Positions 47,484 to 60,400 of a stretch of DNA of 64,000 bases are shown here, in pieces. The translations under genes and the position numbers were made by a program. The first letter of the stretch is position 1. Every line of letters starts with the position of its first letter. The DNA lies in contig RQTK01000094.1 in NCBI GenBank assembly GCA_003991915.1, forward strand, positions 733,126 through 797,125, read 5' to 3'. The notes beneath the pieces are model-generated. The model did not search any database, was not told where the DNA came from, and saw nothing but the letters and a program-made list of their open reading frames with translations. Origin of the DNA: Elysia chlorotica (Eukaryota > Mollusca > Gastropoda > Plakobranchidae).

Positions 47484-50400
47484 ATGGCTGACGTGAGGAC
47501 GTTGGAACACTCTACTTTGAAAGTGAGTTTTTATTGATATTTACAATATATTTTATGTTTCGGTAGGAAAGGAGGATATACATTGTGCCACTGTTATCTT
47601 TATCAGATTTCTTTGTTTCATTATCACAGTAGAATGTGTTTTGTTTTAAAATTGAATCTAGATCGAGACTTAGATATTTTTCTTTACAAATCTTGATCTA
47701 GATCTATTGATCTAGATCTAGAATCTAGCATATAGATTGTGGTGTTTTAACTCAATCATCAATGCTAGACGACAGACCTGTACCAACCCTTGGGGGCCCT
47801 GATATGTTACCAAAGATGCAGGCATTCAAGGCACATCCAACTAATCATGAATAGGTCCCTACCTGTCGTCCACCACACTCCTCCCCCTCCTATCAAAAGA
47901 ATGAAAAAGAGAGTAAGGCAGCATATATATACCTTTTCTGTCCCAAACCCATGGGACCAGCAAAAGGCACCCACCAAATGCTGAAAGATACTCCCCTGGC
48001 TCAAACTGCAACCAGCAAGCCGCCTCCAAAGAACAAATGGCAGAATCACCCCAGGTCCGGCCACACCACGACCTTCCAAGAAATTGCTACCCTCCATCTG
48101 TCATTGGATCCTCCCCACTCCAGTCAGCACTCTGCTGCCCTGCGACCTGGCAAAGGAATCCCAGCGACAGTCAGACCCTCATTTTCACCCCTCATCAATT
48201 TGGAAGAGAAGTTGAGACCACCAACCTCTTCTGACATCAATGCTAGACGACAGACCTGCACCAACCCTTGGGGCCCCTGTATTACAAAGGATGCAGGCAT
48301 TCAAGGCACATCCAACTAATCATGAATAGGTCCCTACCTGTCGTCCACCACAAGATCTAGATTCTAGCTAGAACTAGAATCGATCTAATTGAGCACTAGA
48401 TTCTAGAATTCTAGATAATTATCTAGATCTGAATCTTATCTAGAATCTAGAATTTTAGATATAAACAAAAGATCTGTGGTTCTAGATCTAGATCTTATTG
48501 AAAATATGTCATGGGTAGACTCCTAGACTTCGAGGGTCTCGATTTTTTCCTTCCCCTGCATGATTCATCCTTTCCAAGGCAGCAAGACCCAGATCTAGAT
48601 TTTCTATATCCTTATTTCCATTAGCAACTTTATTATCGCATGAGATTTTTGAATGTTTGTTTTTACTCTCTGGTTAATATTCTGGATCATTTTCTGAAGC
48701 AAGATTTCAAGCAATTTGGTAGTACATGTAGTTTACTAATACAGATAAAGACTGGCCAACATAATTATGATAGCACTGAAACTTTGGCATGGAGCAAAAC
48801 CTCTAGCATTGGTCTGATTTTATTTACAGTAAATGCCGTTAAAGGGTCCAGAGAGTGTGCATCAGAAATTGGAAAAAAAAATAACAGCCAATTTGCATTG
48901 GTCATGATACTGTCATAAGTTCCAAATGCAATTATAATACATGTAGTTTTCACACACACACACACGCACATACATACACACCCCCCACAAATCTCAAAAC
49001 ATATTTGCCATGTACAAAGTTGCCATTCTTATTAATCCTCGTACAATGCTAAAAATGGTGACAGGAATACTGGAATACTGGAATACTGGAATACCTCTTC
49101 TATCTATAGAGGCTTACAAATGCAAGGATGCTCTTTTGTATTTTGAATTTCACTCATATATTAAGACTACTCTCTCTTGCAGGTCTCTGGTGTTATCATG
49201 CAGCTCGTTTGGACTGAATGTAAAATTTATTGATACACCCATCTTAATCTGCCCACATTATTTACTGTGTAATAGAGATCTATTCACAATTGTTTTTTTA
49301 CATTTCAGGTGCCATATGAACTCCTCAACAAACAGTTTAGGGCTTCACAAAAAGTGATTGACCGTGAAGTTTCAAAGCTGACCTCTTCTGCTGGAGAGTT
49401 GGAAAAGAAAATTCAAGACTCAACCCTTACTGTTAGTGATGTGACTAGTGCTTTATCAACAATGGTGGATAATTTGTCCATGTTGAAAAGAAAGGTAATA
49501 TTGGTTCTGTTATTTGATTCAAGAAGTTGAAGATGTATGTTTTACGCAAATTATTTGAAAATTGAGGGTCCCATAGAGATCCTGCATAAATAAGAACCAG
49601 GGCACAGAACATGTCGCACAATTAGGGTTAACCCACAATTGCACATATTAAATATCCTGCAGGATGGTTCACTAGGTAGCAATCCAACTATTCAAGATAA
49701 TTTTACTTTCTGGTAAAGCCAGTCACATAAGAGGTCTTTGTGAAATTATCATTTTTGTTATTTGTTGTTATTTTTTTGTTTGTTTGTAGTTTCTTTTGGT
49801 GTAGATGAATAGTCATTTAATGTATAAATTGTTCTCACCTGAGTTACATAAAGTTTTCCACTTTTTATACAACTCAGTATTGGAATTTGATCATTATTTA
49901 GAATGTCAACAGGGCATGTTGTTTTTTTAAAAACTAAATCCCTGTTTTAGGTTGAGTATATTAGTATTAAAATTCAATGCACATTGTGACATTCTCAGTT
50001 AACTTTTAAATTAAATAAAATTAAATGGTTTATAATGAACAACATGAAAAGTACATTTGTTTCTCAAATTTTATATTTATACTTCTGGTAGGAAATAAAA
50101 TGTAGGTCTAGGTGGTATAAAGATTAGGTAGAATTTTAAAAAGGTAGTTACTGATGTCAAGTTTCCTGGCGGCACAAATTTCAAATTTTAAAAGTGGCTG
50201 TGACATGAACAATTTCTTTTTCTTTTTTTTTATGCATTTATATTATTACTTTAGATGGCACACCATGAGTAGTAGAAAACTATTTATTTAAAAAAATTGC
50301 CTCAATTTGAAAAACCAGGAATAAAGAGATGCAGTTGTTTCAATCAACTGGAAACTTTCTCTGTGTGTTAGTTTTGCTCTCAACCTGTTACAAAAGTAAA

Positions 50401-53400
50401 AATTTCCACCTTTTTTCATGTCCTAAAAGTGCTTTATTTAGTAAGTAACTTATTACTGCCATTTTTTATTTTTAATATAATTAATTAAAGTTAGGTGGGG
50501 TAAGTTTAATAGTTTGTACAACTATACATTTCAAGGCCCCGTGTTTACAATTTGTTCCTGCCTGTTGAGTAGTTAAATCAATGAAAATGCTCTGAGAGTG
50601 GATTTATAATTAATCGCCTTTTTATTGGTTTAAATTTCTCTGAGTCTTACCTCAACCACACAATTATATTTTCTTAAATCCATTCAACAAATTAAAAAGC
50701 AACAACTCCACACTGCAAATTGTAGATCTTTACTCAGTGCTTTCTCTGGTTTAACAAGACCCGGCCCAATAGATATTGGATTTTTTTTTTTTAACACACT
50801 AGCAAATTTAACGAGCACACTGTATCGATTGGTTAAAATGTTTGTTTGATTGTAAAATCAGAACATAAAATTAATCCCACTCATACAACAAACGGTATGA
50901 AAATAAAAAGGTAGAATTTCGACATGAAGATCAATAATAATATGCATACTACAGAAATCATATCACAATATTACAGCTCGAGTTACTGAATGTTTGTATA
51001 TAAGAAAAATCAAAAACAATATAAAATATTTTGTCTACATTCATTATAAATATCCATGCCATCTGTCCTTATAAACATTTTTAAATATGAATTAAAATGT
51101 GCTACAACATTAAAATTAAAAAAAAACATGATTTTCGATTATTGTTGTCATTACTTTGTGAATGCATTTTTAATTTCTGAAGGTTTCTTACCTACTGTGA
51201 AGCTTTTGTACACTGTAAATTTATGATTACCCTTTCAACTTTGTCCATCGCACAAATCCCACAATCCCCAGGAATTTTATAGGTTTCCAACTTGTGTAAT
51301 AAATAGAACTAGACTATTCCATGCTAACTGAAAAATTATAACATGTTTGAAAAGCATGTATTTTCTTCAATAAAATATGGAGTTTGCATTTTAAAATCAA
51401 AGCCTTTAGTTTAAAGGAATATTTTATTTTGTAAATTGTAGGTAGATAAAATAATTTTTCTCATTGAATGTTTACAGGCTGAAGAAAGTATACAGGAAGA
51501 GCTTGGAGCTACAAGGGTTATCAAACGCAGACTTGAACATCTTCAAGAGAGAGATGCATGTGGAACCAAAGATGGTCCTCCACCATTAACTTGGCAGAAA
51601 AGCAGACTAGACAGGATGCTAGTGGAATATTTTTTGAGAGCTGGCTATTACAATTCGGCACTTAAATTGGCTCAGCATTCTGGCATTGAGGTATTTTCAA
51701 AATCTGAACAATAATCTTTCCTTTAATATAATAGCTGCAATACTAATTTGCTTTCAAGTTTAACTTTTAAAATAGTGTCCTGTGGAATAGAACAGGCCTG
51801 AGTTCAACATGCAATGAAACCAGTGCCTGTTTCACTTCAGTGTGTGTGTGTGTCTGTCTGTCTTTGTGTCTCTTGGGGCGACGTTTGACACTTCTATGTG
51901 AATCAGTCAAAGCATAGCTTTCATCATCATCTTCCCCTACTTCAATGGTCCAACTGTCTTTATTCACTGGGACTAAACCCCACCAGGTTACCCAAGATAT
52001 CTACAGTGGGTATCTTGCTCCTCTCTTTTCTTAGAGATCCAGGCTATCATCAGTGATATAACCGACATATTACCTCATAATGTGACAGGGAGGCTGAGAA
52101 TCCTCGAATCTATTCATTGATTTCATTGGTTAACTTTTTAAGAGCATGTACACCCATTAACAAGTTGCTAGCTATATAGAAAAGGGAGGAATAAAGGATG
52201 AATGAAGACCCACTACCAGTGGTAGTTTGTTGGCACCCCGCAGTACCCAGCTGGGAGGGGTGCTAAGCCACTGAGTTAGCCGCGAACAGAACCATTAGTT
52301 CTTTCACAGCAGGCAGTCATCTGGCGCGCCACGCTTTATGGGTTAAGAGATAAATAATGGAAATCTTGAAGCAAAGCTTCACTTTCAATTAAAAGGTCTT
52401 TTTGAGGATTGTAACGGTTTTGGGTGATTTTTTTTATATTCCTCTTTGTGTAGTATTACATCACATTACAAGATATATTATGCTTGCATAAATATACAAT
52501 GCCTTCCATTAAACATGTAACTTAATATTCTTATTTTACATTTATTGCAGGATCTCACAAACATTCGATTGTTTATGCTTTCAAAAGAAATTGAAGATTG
52601 TTTAGCCAAAGGTGACACAAAGCCGTGCTTGAATTGGTGCATAGATAATCGTTCAAAACTACGCAAAATGAAGGTATGTGAAGTGGTTTTATATGATGTT
52701 GAACATACAGTCCTAGATAAACATTTCAATGATCATTACATTATTGAAAAAGGAATTTTCCTGGGGGTTTTCTTATGGAAAGTAGATTTATTTTTAATCA
52801 ATTTTAATGCTGCGTTCCAAAAGGATTATAAAAAGTATGTTATGGCGGAAATGTATTTTAGATTCAAGTTAAATTAAGACAGTATAAAAAAAAATCTTTG
52901 ATCCATTTGTCTTGACATTTCATGATGTGAAAATTACCCTCATTTTACCATTATCTGATTGCCTCTTATGCTTAATTATTCTTCTCAGAGCACATTGGAG
53001 TTCAACATAAGGAAACATGAGTTTATTGAGATGATTCGGGAGGATAAACGTTTGGATGCTATTAAGTAAGTTATGTTGAAAAACAGATAAACCTTTCAGA
53101 AATCGTATCAAACATGGTAATGTGATTGTAGCTTACACAGTTTGGAAAGCATAAAATTTTGGCTGCTCTACGAATGTGAAAAGAAAAAGTAGTAGACAAT
53201 TTGAATTTGTGATAGTAAATTAATCCAAAAAAACAATTCAGCAAGTAAACACTAATGTTTCCTAACAATATTACATACTCACTAAAGCTGTTTTGGGGAG
53301 CAAAACATCCTGAGAGTGATTTTAGTTGTTATTCATTTTAGCTGGTTTGAACTGCTTCCATCAAAATCAGCAGCTTTAAAATTGCAGCAAGCACTGTGAC

Positions 53401-55910
53401 TTTAAATTTTATCACATGGTAGCCTTATTAGATTATTGGTACATAAGGGAATTTCAAAATCCACCTTGTCCTACAATTCTATACCACATAACGTGAAACT
53501 TGTCAGACATGTGCAGGCATTGTATCTCCACAGAAATATAACTGATTTTGGCTATTTAAAGCAACATTTTTACTCATGTTTTTACTATACTTTATAGGGT
53601 TAAGAGATAAAAAAAAAATCATTTTTCTCTCTCAGATTTCTCAATACCTTAACAAAAACAAATATGAATTTTTAGATGTTAGCACATCATAATTTTAACC
53701 TTAATATGCTTTGAAATATTCATTCCAACAGACATTCGCGCAAATATTTTTCTTCTGTTGAACCTAACCAAGTAGCAGATGTCCAAAGATTGATGGGAAT
53801 GTTGGCTTTCAACAGTAAAAGTCCAGACTGCCCTTACTCGGTATGTACGAAATCAGACATTTTGCATTTTTTATGAGTGTTTATGATTTTATTAAATACA
53901 TTAAAAAAAAAGGATTGAATGTTCTTTGATAATATGACAATCCTCATAGTTGATAAAAGCCTAACTAAGTAGAGGATAGGTCAGCTTTTCTTCTCTCTTT
54001 TCCACAATTTATTTGAACCATACAATAATCTATAAGTCTTTGTCGAACAATGTGCAATCTTATGCACTGCCATCATAACAAATTATCAATCTCAAAGTGC
54101 TAGAAATAAATTCATATCATCATAGTACTGTCACTTAATTTTTAAGTAGTTGGGAAGTCTTTGTTTTGTTTTCACGTTTTAAAAAAGTGCTTGGATAAAA
54201 AATGTCATGCTTCATCTTGTGAAAAATGGAGATGGGTATACTAAAGCTATACATGTTTCGCTTTACTTTTTTCTTTCATAATTTTCTTGATTTTTCTATT
54301 TTGATATATTGATACTGTGATGATATTTGCATTTCATAGCATTGTACAAAGGAGTGTGCGCTAAGCAATCAAAATTTTAATATCCAATATTTGCCTGTTT
54401 TTAGTGATTCTAAAATATATTTTGTTCATAACTGATTTAATATTTTTTTTGTTTTGTCATCATGCAAGATCAATGATACTTTATAAAACTAAGATGGACG
54501 TGCTACCAATGGATCAGTATTTTCTCCTTCATTCTTTATTTTGATTTATAGGAACTCCTCAATTCCCAAAACTGGCAGATGTTGGTCCTCCAATTCCGAC
54601 AAGAGAATTTCAAGCTTCATCAACTTAACAGCACCTCAGTGTTCACAGCAACTTTGCAAGCTGGTTTATCAGCACTCAAAACGCCGTATCCTTTTCTAGT
54701 GATTGTGTTGCAGTCACAGAAACTAGCAATGATCTGAACAAAGAACATCTTTTAATGTTAAAATTACTTTCAAGAGAACACAGTCTGAAAACATGTTTTT
54801 TTTATTACAGTTTGTCCTCGTTGGGACCTTTTTTTTATAGACTAGTGTCTTTTTGAATATTTTTACATTTCATGTATCATTCTTTTAAATACTTTTTAGT
54901 CTAGATTTTTTTTACGGTTGAACAAACATGGGCTTTCCTTAATTTATTACTAAGACATTGCTACAAAGATGATGTCAACATTCGCAACCCAGACTGCCCT
55001 GTGTGCAGTACTAATATGAACGAGTTGGCTCAAGCTCTTCCTTTTGCCCACTGTTCCAATTCCAAGTTGGTTTGCAGTATTACAGGTTTTGCACTCAATG
55101 AGCACAACCCTCCCATGATGTTGCCAAATGGTCGGATATACGGGATGCAGGTGAGATTTTGGTAACATTGTCATTCACATGAAAAATTGATGAATTAAAG
55201 AAAAGTAACAACAAATGTATGCAATCGCTATAAATTCTGATAGGTTCATTTTGTATTGGAATAGGCAAAAATGTTCATCAACAGTGTGTTCTATGTTAAT
55301 CTCATAACAAAGTAGTCAAAATTTTGTCTGTTTAGAAAACTTTTCATCAAATTTTAGGAATCTCCAAAATTATGTGAATAAAATTTGCTTAGTGCAAATA
55401 CATTAATGGCTAAAAAAAAGTGAAAGAGATAAAATAACAGCTAGTGTATGAAGTGGTATTTATAATCATCTTAACCTTTTTTTTTTTGCTGGACATTTTG
55501 AAGCTTCTGTCTCAGTGGTTTGCTGTTGTTGTTGTTGGTTGTTTTTTTTTTTATGTCTTGACAAGGTTCGATCATCATGGCACACAATTTTCATTTTAAC
55601 AAGGATTCCAGCTTCAATTGAGATATGTTGAGCTTGTTAAACAGGGATTTTGAAAGCATAGTTATAAATACCAATAAGCCAAATGGTGAGATATTTAACC
55701 ATGAGCAAACTAAGGAAGTTTCAAAATGAGCAGACCATAATATGAAGGTTTTATATTTCAAACATTTTTTTCATGCCTCTACTTAAACATGTTTTATAAT
55801 GTTTTTAGGCTTTGGAAAATATGGCAGAAGACAACGAAGGAAGAGTGGTGTGCCCAAGAACTCGTGAAATTTTCCATGTTGATGACTTGGAAAAAGTGTT
55901 TGTGATGTAA
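47484..55910 (+). CDS. MAEA: MAEA, RING-type subunit of the CTLH/GID E3 ubiquitin ligase
   Basis: MAEA (yeast Gid9/Fyv10) pairs with RMND5 to form the catalytic RING heterodimer of the CTLH ubiquitin ligase in nucleus and cytoplasm. Coding exons: 47484-47522, 49309-49494, 51478-51690, 52551-52673, 52989-53065, 53732-53840, 54552-54685, 54955-55150, 55809-55910. The phases agree and give 392 aa (human 396). The start [13 protein letters not shown] is followed in exon 2 by [20 protein letters not shown], matching the human N-terminus in position. A coiled-coil-like region occupies about residues 30-110, LisH about 120-152 ([20 protein letters not shown]), then CTLH (about 155-217) and CRA (about 218-294). 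The degenerate RING runs from Cys308/Cys311 (CPVC) through HCSNSKLVC and NPPMMLPNG to [21 protein letters not shown] at the terminus. The intron after exon 7 is U12-type. A short upstream ATG at 47476 is out of frame and stops at once. Confidence 0.95.
47757..48352. repeat. ~120-bp direct repeats flanking a 357-bp segment
   Basis: Units 47757-47877 and 48235-48352 share over 90% of bases by eye, with small indels around CCCTTGGGG. The enclosed segment (47878-48234) is GC-richer than the intron around it. Both outer edges adjoin the TAGATCTAGA-type patches. Confidence 0.9.
49062..49095. repeat. (GGAATACT)4 minisatellite
   Basis: Four consecutive 8-base units in MAEA intron 1. Confidence 0.9.
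49495..54551 (+). other. MAEA: MAEA introns 2 to 6
   Basis: Introns 49495-51477, 51691-52550, 52674-52988, 53066-53731 and 53841-54551 have ordinary GT-AG ends. The segment 51790-52340 is GC-richer, with a short TG run and a core at 52200-52340 that resembles an old dispersed repeat I cannot name. No other structure is seen. Confidence 0.6.
54686..54954 (+). other. MAEA: U12-type (minor spliceosome) intron 7 of MAEA
   Basis: The donor is GTATCCTTTT, the branch site TTCCTTAAT lies at 54935-54943, and the acceptor is TAAG. The branch site is about 12 bases from the splice junction. The split Pro codon (CC|A) gives KTPHCYKDD, matching the family sequence KTPQCYKED. Confidence 0.9.
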
Positions 55911-55976
55911 AATGTGTAAAACATTTTTAACTGTCCATGTTGTATACATGTACTTTTTTTAAAATTTCATTGATGA

Positions 55977-55982
55977 AATAAA
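55977..55982 (+). terminator. MAEA: MAEA polyadenylation signal
   Basis: AATAAA 67 bases after the stop codon. A further AATAAA lies near 56046. Confidence 0.55.
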
Positions 55983-57313
55983 AACTGAACGGTGATAACA
56001 AGCTATGGATTACTGTAAACAATAGTCATTGTTTTTTGCATCAATAATAAAACTTGCCGTTTGATGTTTAAACAGGAGGCATAGGGCATGAAACTTTTTA
56101 ATGAAAAATTACGATAGTATTTAATGATAGTGAATCTGTGTCTCTATACATTATATACATTTATTGTGTGGATTATGCTCTAAATGTTTTGATAAAACGT
56201 TTTCTTTCCTTCTAGCAACTAAGTGTTACTTACATCAATCTTTTCCACCATCATATGAAGAGAGGATGGAAATTCAAGAAATCCATGAACCATTACACTA
56301 AGTGTGCAGTCAAAGTAGTTATGTGAAATGTGAATTGTTTTGACTTATCTAACAGTCTATAAAAAAATCTGGTTTACTTAACATGAATTTAAATTCTACA
56401 TATTTATCATTGTATCAAATGTTTCTTCTGTATTTTGTGACCAGATTTTAAAAAATGATTAAAAAACTGTCATAATGTAAAAAACAAACTTTTATAATGT
56501 AAAAAAAAAGTTGTTTGAGTAAAGTCAGTACATTAATGAATGTATTAATATCAATTCATTTTCTTTTAGAGTATAAAGTAGAAGAACCTCATTGGGCTTG
56601 CTGAGTAGTCATGGTACTAATTTTTAATAAATGCATTTGGTAGAATTAATGCATTTTTCTAAAATAAAAAAAAAAAAGTGAAAACCCATGCAAAAAACCT
56701 ATGATTATTATTTGAAAAACAAAATGTACAGTGTAGTTTATTCAACCACTCTCTATTATATTCTTAAGAAATGCATTAAAAATGCTCTTTCAACACCGCA
56801 AATTGTTTTTCTCTGAAACAATTCAAGTTTTCAACATTCTGCTATGCAGGGCTATACCAAAGCACTAAAGGCAATCACAATGTGAGATTAAGTATGCTTT
56901 CCATGTTTAAGTACTTTGTAACTAAGAAAACATGCATGTTAAACACTGACTAGGCAACTTGTCAATCCATATGGTGAGTTCTTTGTAAGCGTGAATACAT
57001 ATTGTACAAACATTCCGTTAAATCATTGTTTCTCTCAAGTGATCCCGAGTGACGGACATGTCCATATGCTGCCATTTGACTCTCTGTTTTCTCATTCTTG
57101 TGCTCAATAAAACCCAAACCATTGGAAGCTTTTGTGCGTGTTCCATGTAAAAGAACAAAAAGAGAAATTCAAAAAATTCAATTTTTAATATTTAGCCATC
57201 ACATGGCATTATGCTCTTATTCTTGGTGAATTTATAAGGTTAGCCTTGCAAATTTGCTTCATCTGTATTTTTAAAGAGTTTGAAAAATGCAGAGTGTATT
57301 TATTACATAAAAC
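55983..57313. other. Downstream of MAEA, no gene seen
   Basis: AT-rich sequence with no open frame of note. It could contain a longer MAEA 3'UTR. Confidence 0.5.
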
Positions 57314-57686
57314 AAATAAAAAACCTATCGTCAACAAAATTGTACCATGAAAATTGTGAGTAGGAAAAATATTGCAGGTAATTACGATCCAAAAGTCGTT
57401 CACTATTTACAAAATAATACTGATGGTCAGAGACTAAATTTGGATTCATTCTGAAGAGACGGTATGAGTTAATAGCCTGAGGAAATGATTTGTCTTTCAT
57501 AAAGTGAAGGTGCTATGCTGGCGAAAAGTTATGAGAATGATAAAAAATAAAGGTTCAGTTGCTACCTCAATAGTTTGTTCTTTTATTTGATCATTAAAAA
57601 AAAAAGTGATGTCTGTCTGTTGAAAAAATGAAATTTGCAAGTTATGTTATGCATTTCTACCTACTGAAAACAGTAGTTTATCATTT
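57314..57686. repeat. 373-bp direct repeat, left copy
   Basis: Repeated in the same orientation at 62309-62681 with only a few base differences, so the duplication is recent. It begins AAAAAACCTATCGTC and ends GTTTATCATTT, without the TG...CA ends of an LTR. Confidence 0.95.
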
Positions 57687-58770
57687 GTATTAAAAAAGAT
57701 TGATCAGAAAACCCTCAATTCTCCAGTGTTTGTGTAGGTCCCCAGTCCCAACTCAAAAGGTTGCATAAATGAAGAATGCCTAAAGGCAAATATGAGAAAT
57801 GTAACAACATACACCAATCCCCGAATTTTTACTCTGTCTCCTACTAACATATTTCCTTATTCTTTGAATTTACTCTCACTACGAACATCTTGCTCATCCT
57901 ACTGTTTCCCTGTCTTAACATAATGTATTGGGAAAATATTTCAAATCATAAAGTATAAATCTTACCGTTTCATAAAATGATTGGATGAAGCCATGTCAGT
58001 GAGCCAAACAAGCATTGGTTATAATTTTAGCATAAAGATTTCTTACCCTTAAAATTCTCTCCAGTCCTGCTTTGTTTTGTAGCGTAGACCATAGTGTAGA
58101 AGCCATCCTTTGGTAAGAACAAAGTTTTGGTTTTGTACTAATAAAACCTTTCAGCCATTTTTATTTGAACAGGCCTTAATGACTCAGATTTTTGTAGCAC
58201 TTTTAACTGTGACTAGTTTCATTCAGCAGATACATTGACTGTCTTTATAAAATGGAATGGTTTGCATTTTTAAAGTTGACAATGGTCAAAGATTGAAGGG
58301 GGCTCAAAGAATAAGAATCATTTGTTATTTATTATTATTATCACCTGATTGCTGAATTGATAAGACAGTTGTCTACTTCACTTTTGATTTCATTGATCAG
58401 TTACATTCATGCTCTAATGATTCGATTAACAGTTTTTGGACTTAACTCTCCAATATTTAGAGAGAAGTTTGAAATATCACAGAGATGTCATATTTTTTTT
58501 CTTCCAAATGTAAGTAAATGTATTACTGTTAGATCATTGGATGAAATAATTGGAGTAAACGGATAGGTTACAGAACAATCTATTTTCAACGTGCAATGTG
58601 TAGATTTACTTAATTTTGTAAAATATTAAGGAATTTCTATGTTGTTCTAAGTTGTCCTCTAGGTGCTACTATTTTTACATCTTTAACTAAATAACTTTGT
58701 GCAGGGCTGTGCACTTTGTGACACTTTTTGGTTGTTTTAAAGAAATAGCCTTATGAAATCCACCACCACC

Positions 58771-59337
58771 CAAATAAAAATGAAATGGGAAGTATAATTT
58801 TATTCTATAACTGTTTTTTTCTTTCTTTTTGAAATCTCTGTGTGTTGCTTCTCAGCATGTTTAATAAAGAGGCGAAGACAAACTTTAACTGCATTATGTA
58901 TTCTTTTGTCCTCCTTGAATCTGCTTTAAATTTTATATATTTGTTGTTTGTTTAAGCAACAAAGAGATTTATACATTAACATTCATAAAATTGTTTACTC
59001 CATAATTCATTTAAGCATATTTTATATCCTAGTTTGGTCACAGTTTTGGTCCCCTAGGGATCATCAAACTAGGTGATTTTGGAATTGCACATTTTTACAT
59101 TATTAAATAATTTGTAAAAAGTGCTGTTAACCTGCTGTTTTTTCATTCAAAGTTCACAAAGGGAAAAGGCATACTTCCACTTAAAACCTCTAAGAGTATG
59201 CTTATGGTTGTTTTTTTTTTTTAAATTACACAGAATAAAAATAATCAACAAATCAGTCATGTGAATTTGAAAATAATGTTTAATGCAATGGAAGCAACTG
59301 GCTTGAGCTCAAAATTTCAAAAATTTGGCGTACTCTC
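58771..59337. repeat. Large inverted repeat, left arm (~560 bp)
   Basis: Reverse complement of 61324-61880 with high identity and small indels. Distinctive shared blocks include TCCCCTAGGGATCATCAAAC or its variant, and GGCTTGAGCTCAAAATTTC. The spacer is about 2 kb. Confidence 0.9.
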
Positions 59338-59527
59338 AAGCATGCATGCATCACAAGATAATAATACTTATTCACAAATTATGCAAATGAAAGGACAAAA
59401 TGGAAAAAAAAAGCCAGCTAATTATGAACTTCCCATTCATTCATAATTAAACAAGAACTAAGAAATAAAAATGACATGTTTGATAAGTTTTATGTTTCCA
59501 TGTTTCCTGAAGAATCCTATACATATA

Positions 59528-59616
59528 CAGAGATAGGAGCACCAGCTGAGATTCAAACCTCGCACATTTTGCTTGCCAGTTCAGAGTGCTAACTGGCTCA
59601 GCTATGGGCGCTCCTT
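59528..59616 (-). mobile_element. tRNA-like SINE head or tRNA pseudogene
   Basis: On the minus strand it starts GGAGCGCCCATAGCTGAGCC and ends GGTGCTCC, which can pair as an acceptor stem, with box A TAGCTGAGCCAGTTAGC and box B GGTTTGAATCT. No regular anticodon stem forms, so it is not a functional tRNA gene. It differs from the SINE family at 33016. Confidence 0.6.
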
Positions 59617-60149
59617 TAACAATCTCCTTAAATGCTTTTCATAAGGCTATTTCTTTAAAACAACCAAAAAGTGTCACAAAGTGCACAGCCCTGCACAAAG
59701 TTATTTAGTTAAAGATGTAAAAATAGTAGCACCTAGAGGACAACTTAGAACAACATTATTCAAGTCAGACATAAATAAATCATTAAATGAGAAAAAAAAA
59801 AAAGTAAGTTGAAAACATCCAGTTTTAAGTGACATGTTTCCAATAATTTTGAACAAATTTTATAAAATATTACCAAAAAAGAATGTATATCTTTCCCCAA
59901 GCAGAAGCAGTCAAAGATAACCTTAAATATTCCATTACACCCACCTCATTCTGTGGCATTAAAAATAATACTGATTCGATATTGAAATTTTATGTCATAA
60001 TGACTCACATGATAAAATTCACAGAGAACTGGTAATGGCAATCCTGACTTTTTTTGCCTCTAAGTTATAATACCGTTGATGTATCTTATTGGCAAGTTGA
60101 CAATAGTAACTTTAAAGCAAACTTTGATTTAAAGAATTTTCTTACTTTA

Positions 60150-60400
60150 TATACAACATAAAAGAAAGAAAACTGAAATGCTTTGGGTACCTGAAAAGAC
60201 ATGACAGTTTGAAAAGACATTCCTAGAAGCAAAGCTGGCGACAAAACGAAGACAGGGCAGACCTACGAGAAGGTAGATGGATGATATCAGCGACTGGCTA
60301 CGAGGCAGGAAGGATTGGTCAAGACAGAGAGCTCTTCAGGCAGATTGTACAGGAGGCTACGTCAGACACCACCGACAAGCCAAACATGATGATTATGATA
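60150..60400 (+). mobile_element. LINE 3' fragment (reverse-transcriptase ORF end)
   Basis: Frames broken by a stop and a frameshift read RKLKCFGYLKRHDSL and then RRQGRPTRR, stop, MDDISDWLRG, the usual C-terminal end of RTE-like LINE proteins (GRPRRRWMDDI type; here the Trp codon is TAG). It sits in the spacer of the large inverted repeat. Confidence 0.7.

Larger units (their letters stand above)
47523..49308 (+). other. MAEA: MAEA intron 1
   Basis: GTGAGT donor and CAG acceptor. It holds two palindrome-rich patches (47650-47730, 48350-48495), a pair of ~120-base direct repeats (47757-47877, 48235-48352), a CA run (48952-48966) and a (GGAATACT)4 minisatellite (49062-49095). Confidence 0.85.
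58640..59755. repeat. 117-bp inverted repeat pair
   Basis: 58640-58756 and 59638-59755 are near-perfect reverse complements (TGCAGGGCTGTGCACTTTGT in the middle of the left arm). They enclose the left arm of a larger inverted repeat. Confidence 0.9.

Noticed and set aside
59528..59616. Functional tRNA gene.
   Set aside because: Boxes A and B and an acceptor-like stem are present, but no anticodon stem-loop forms.
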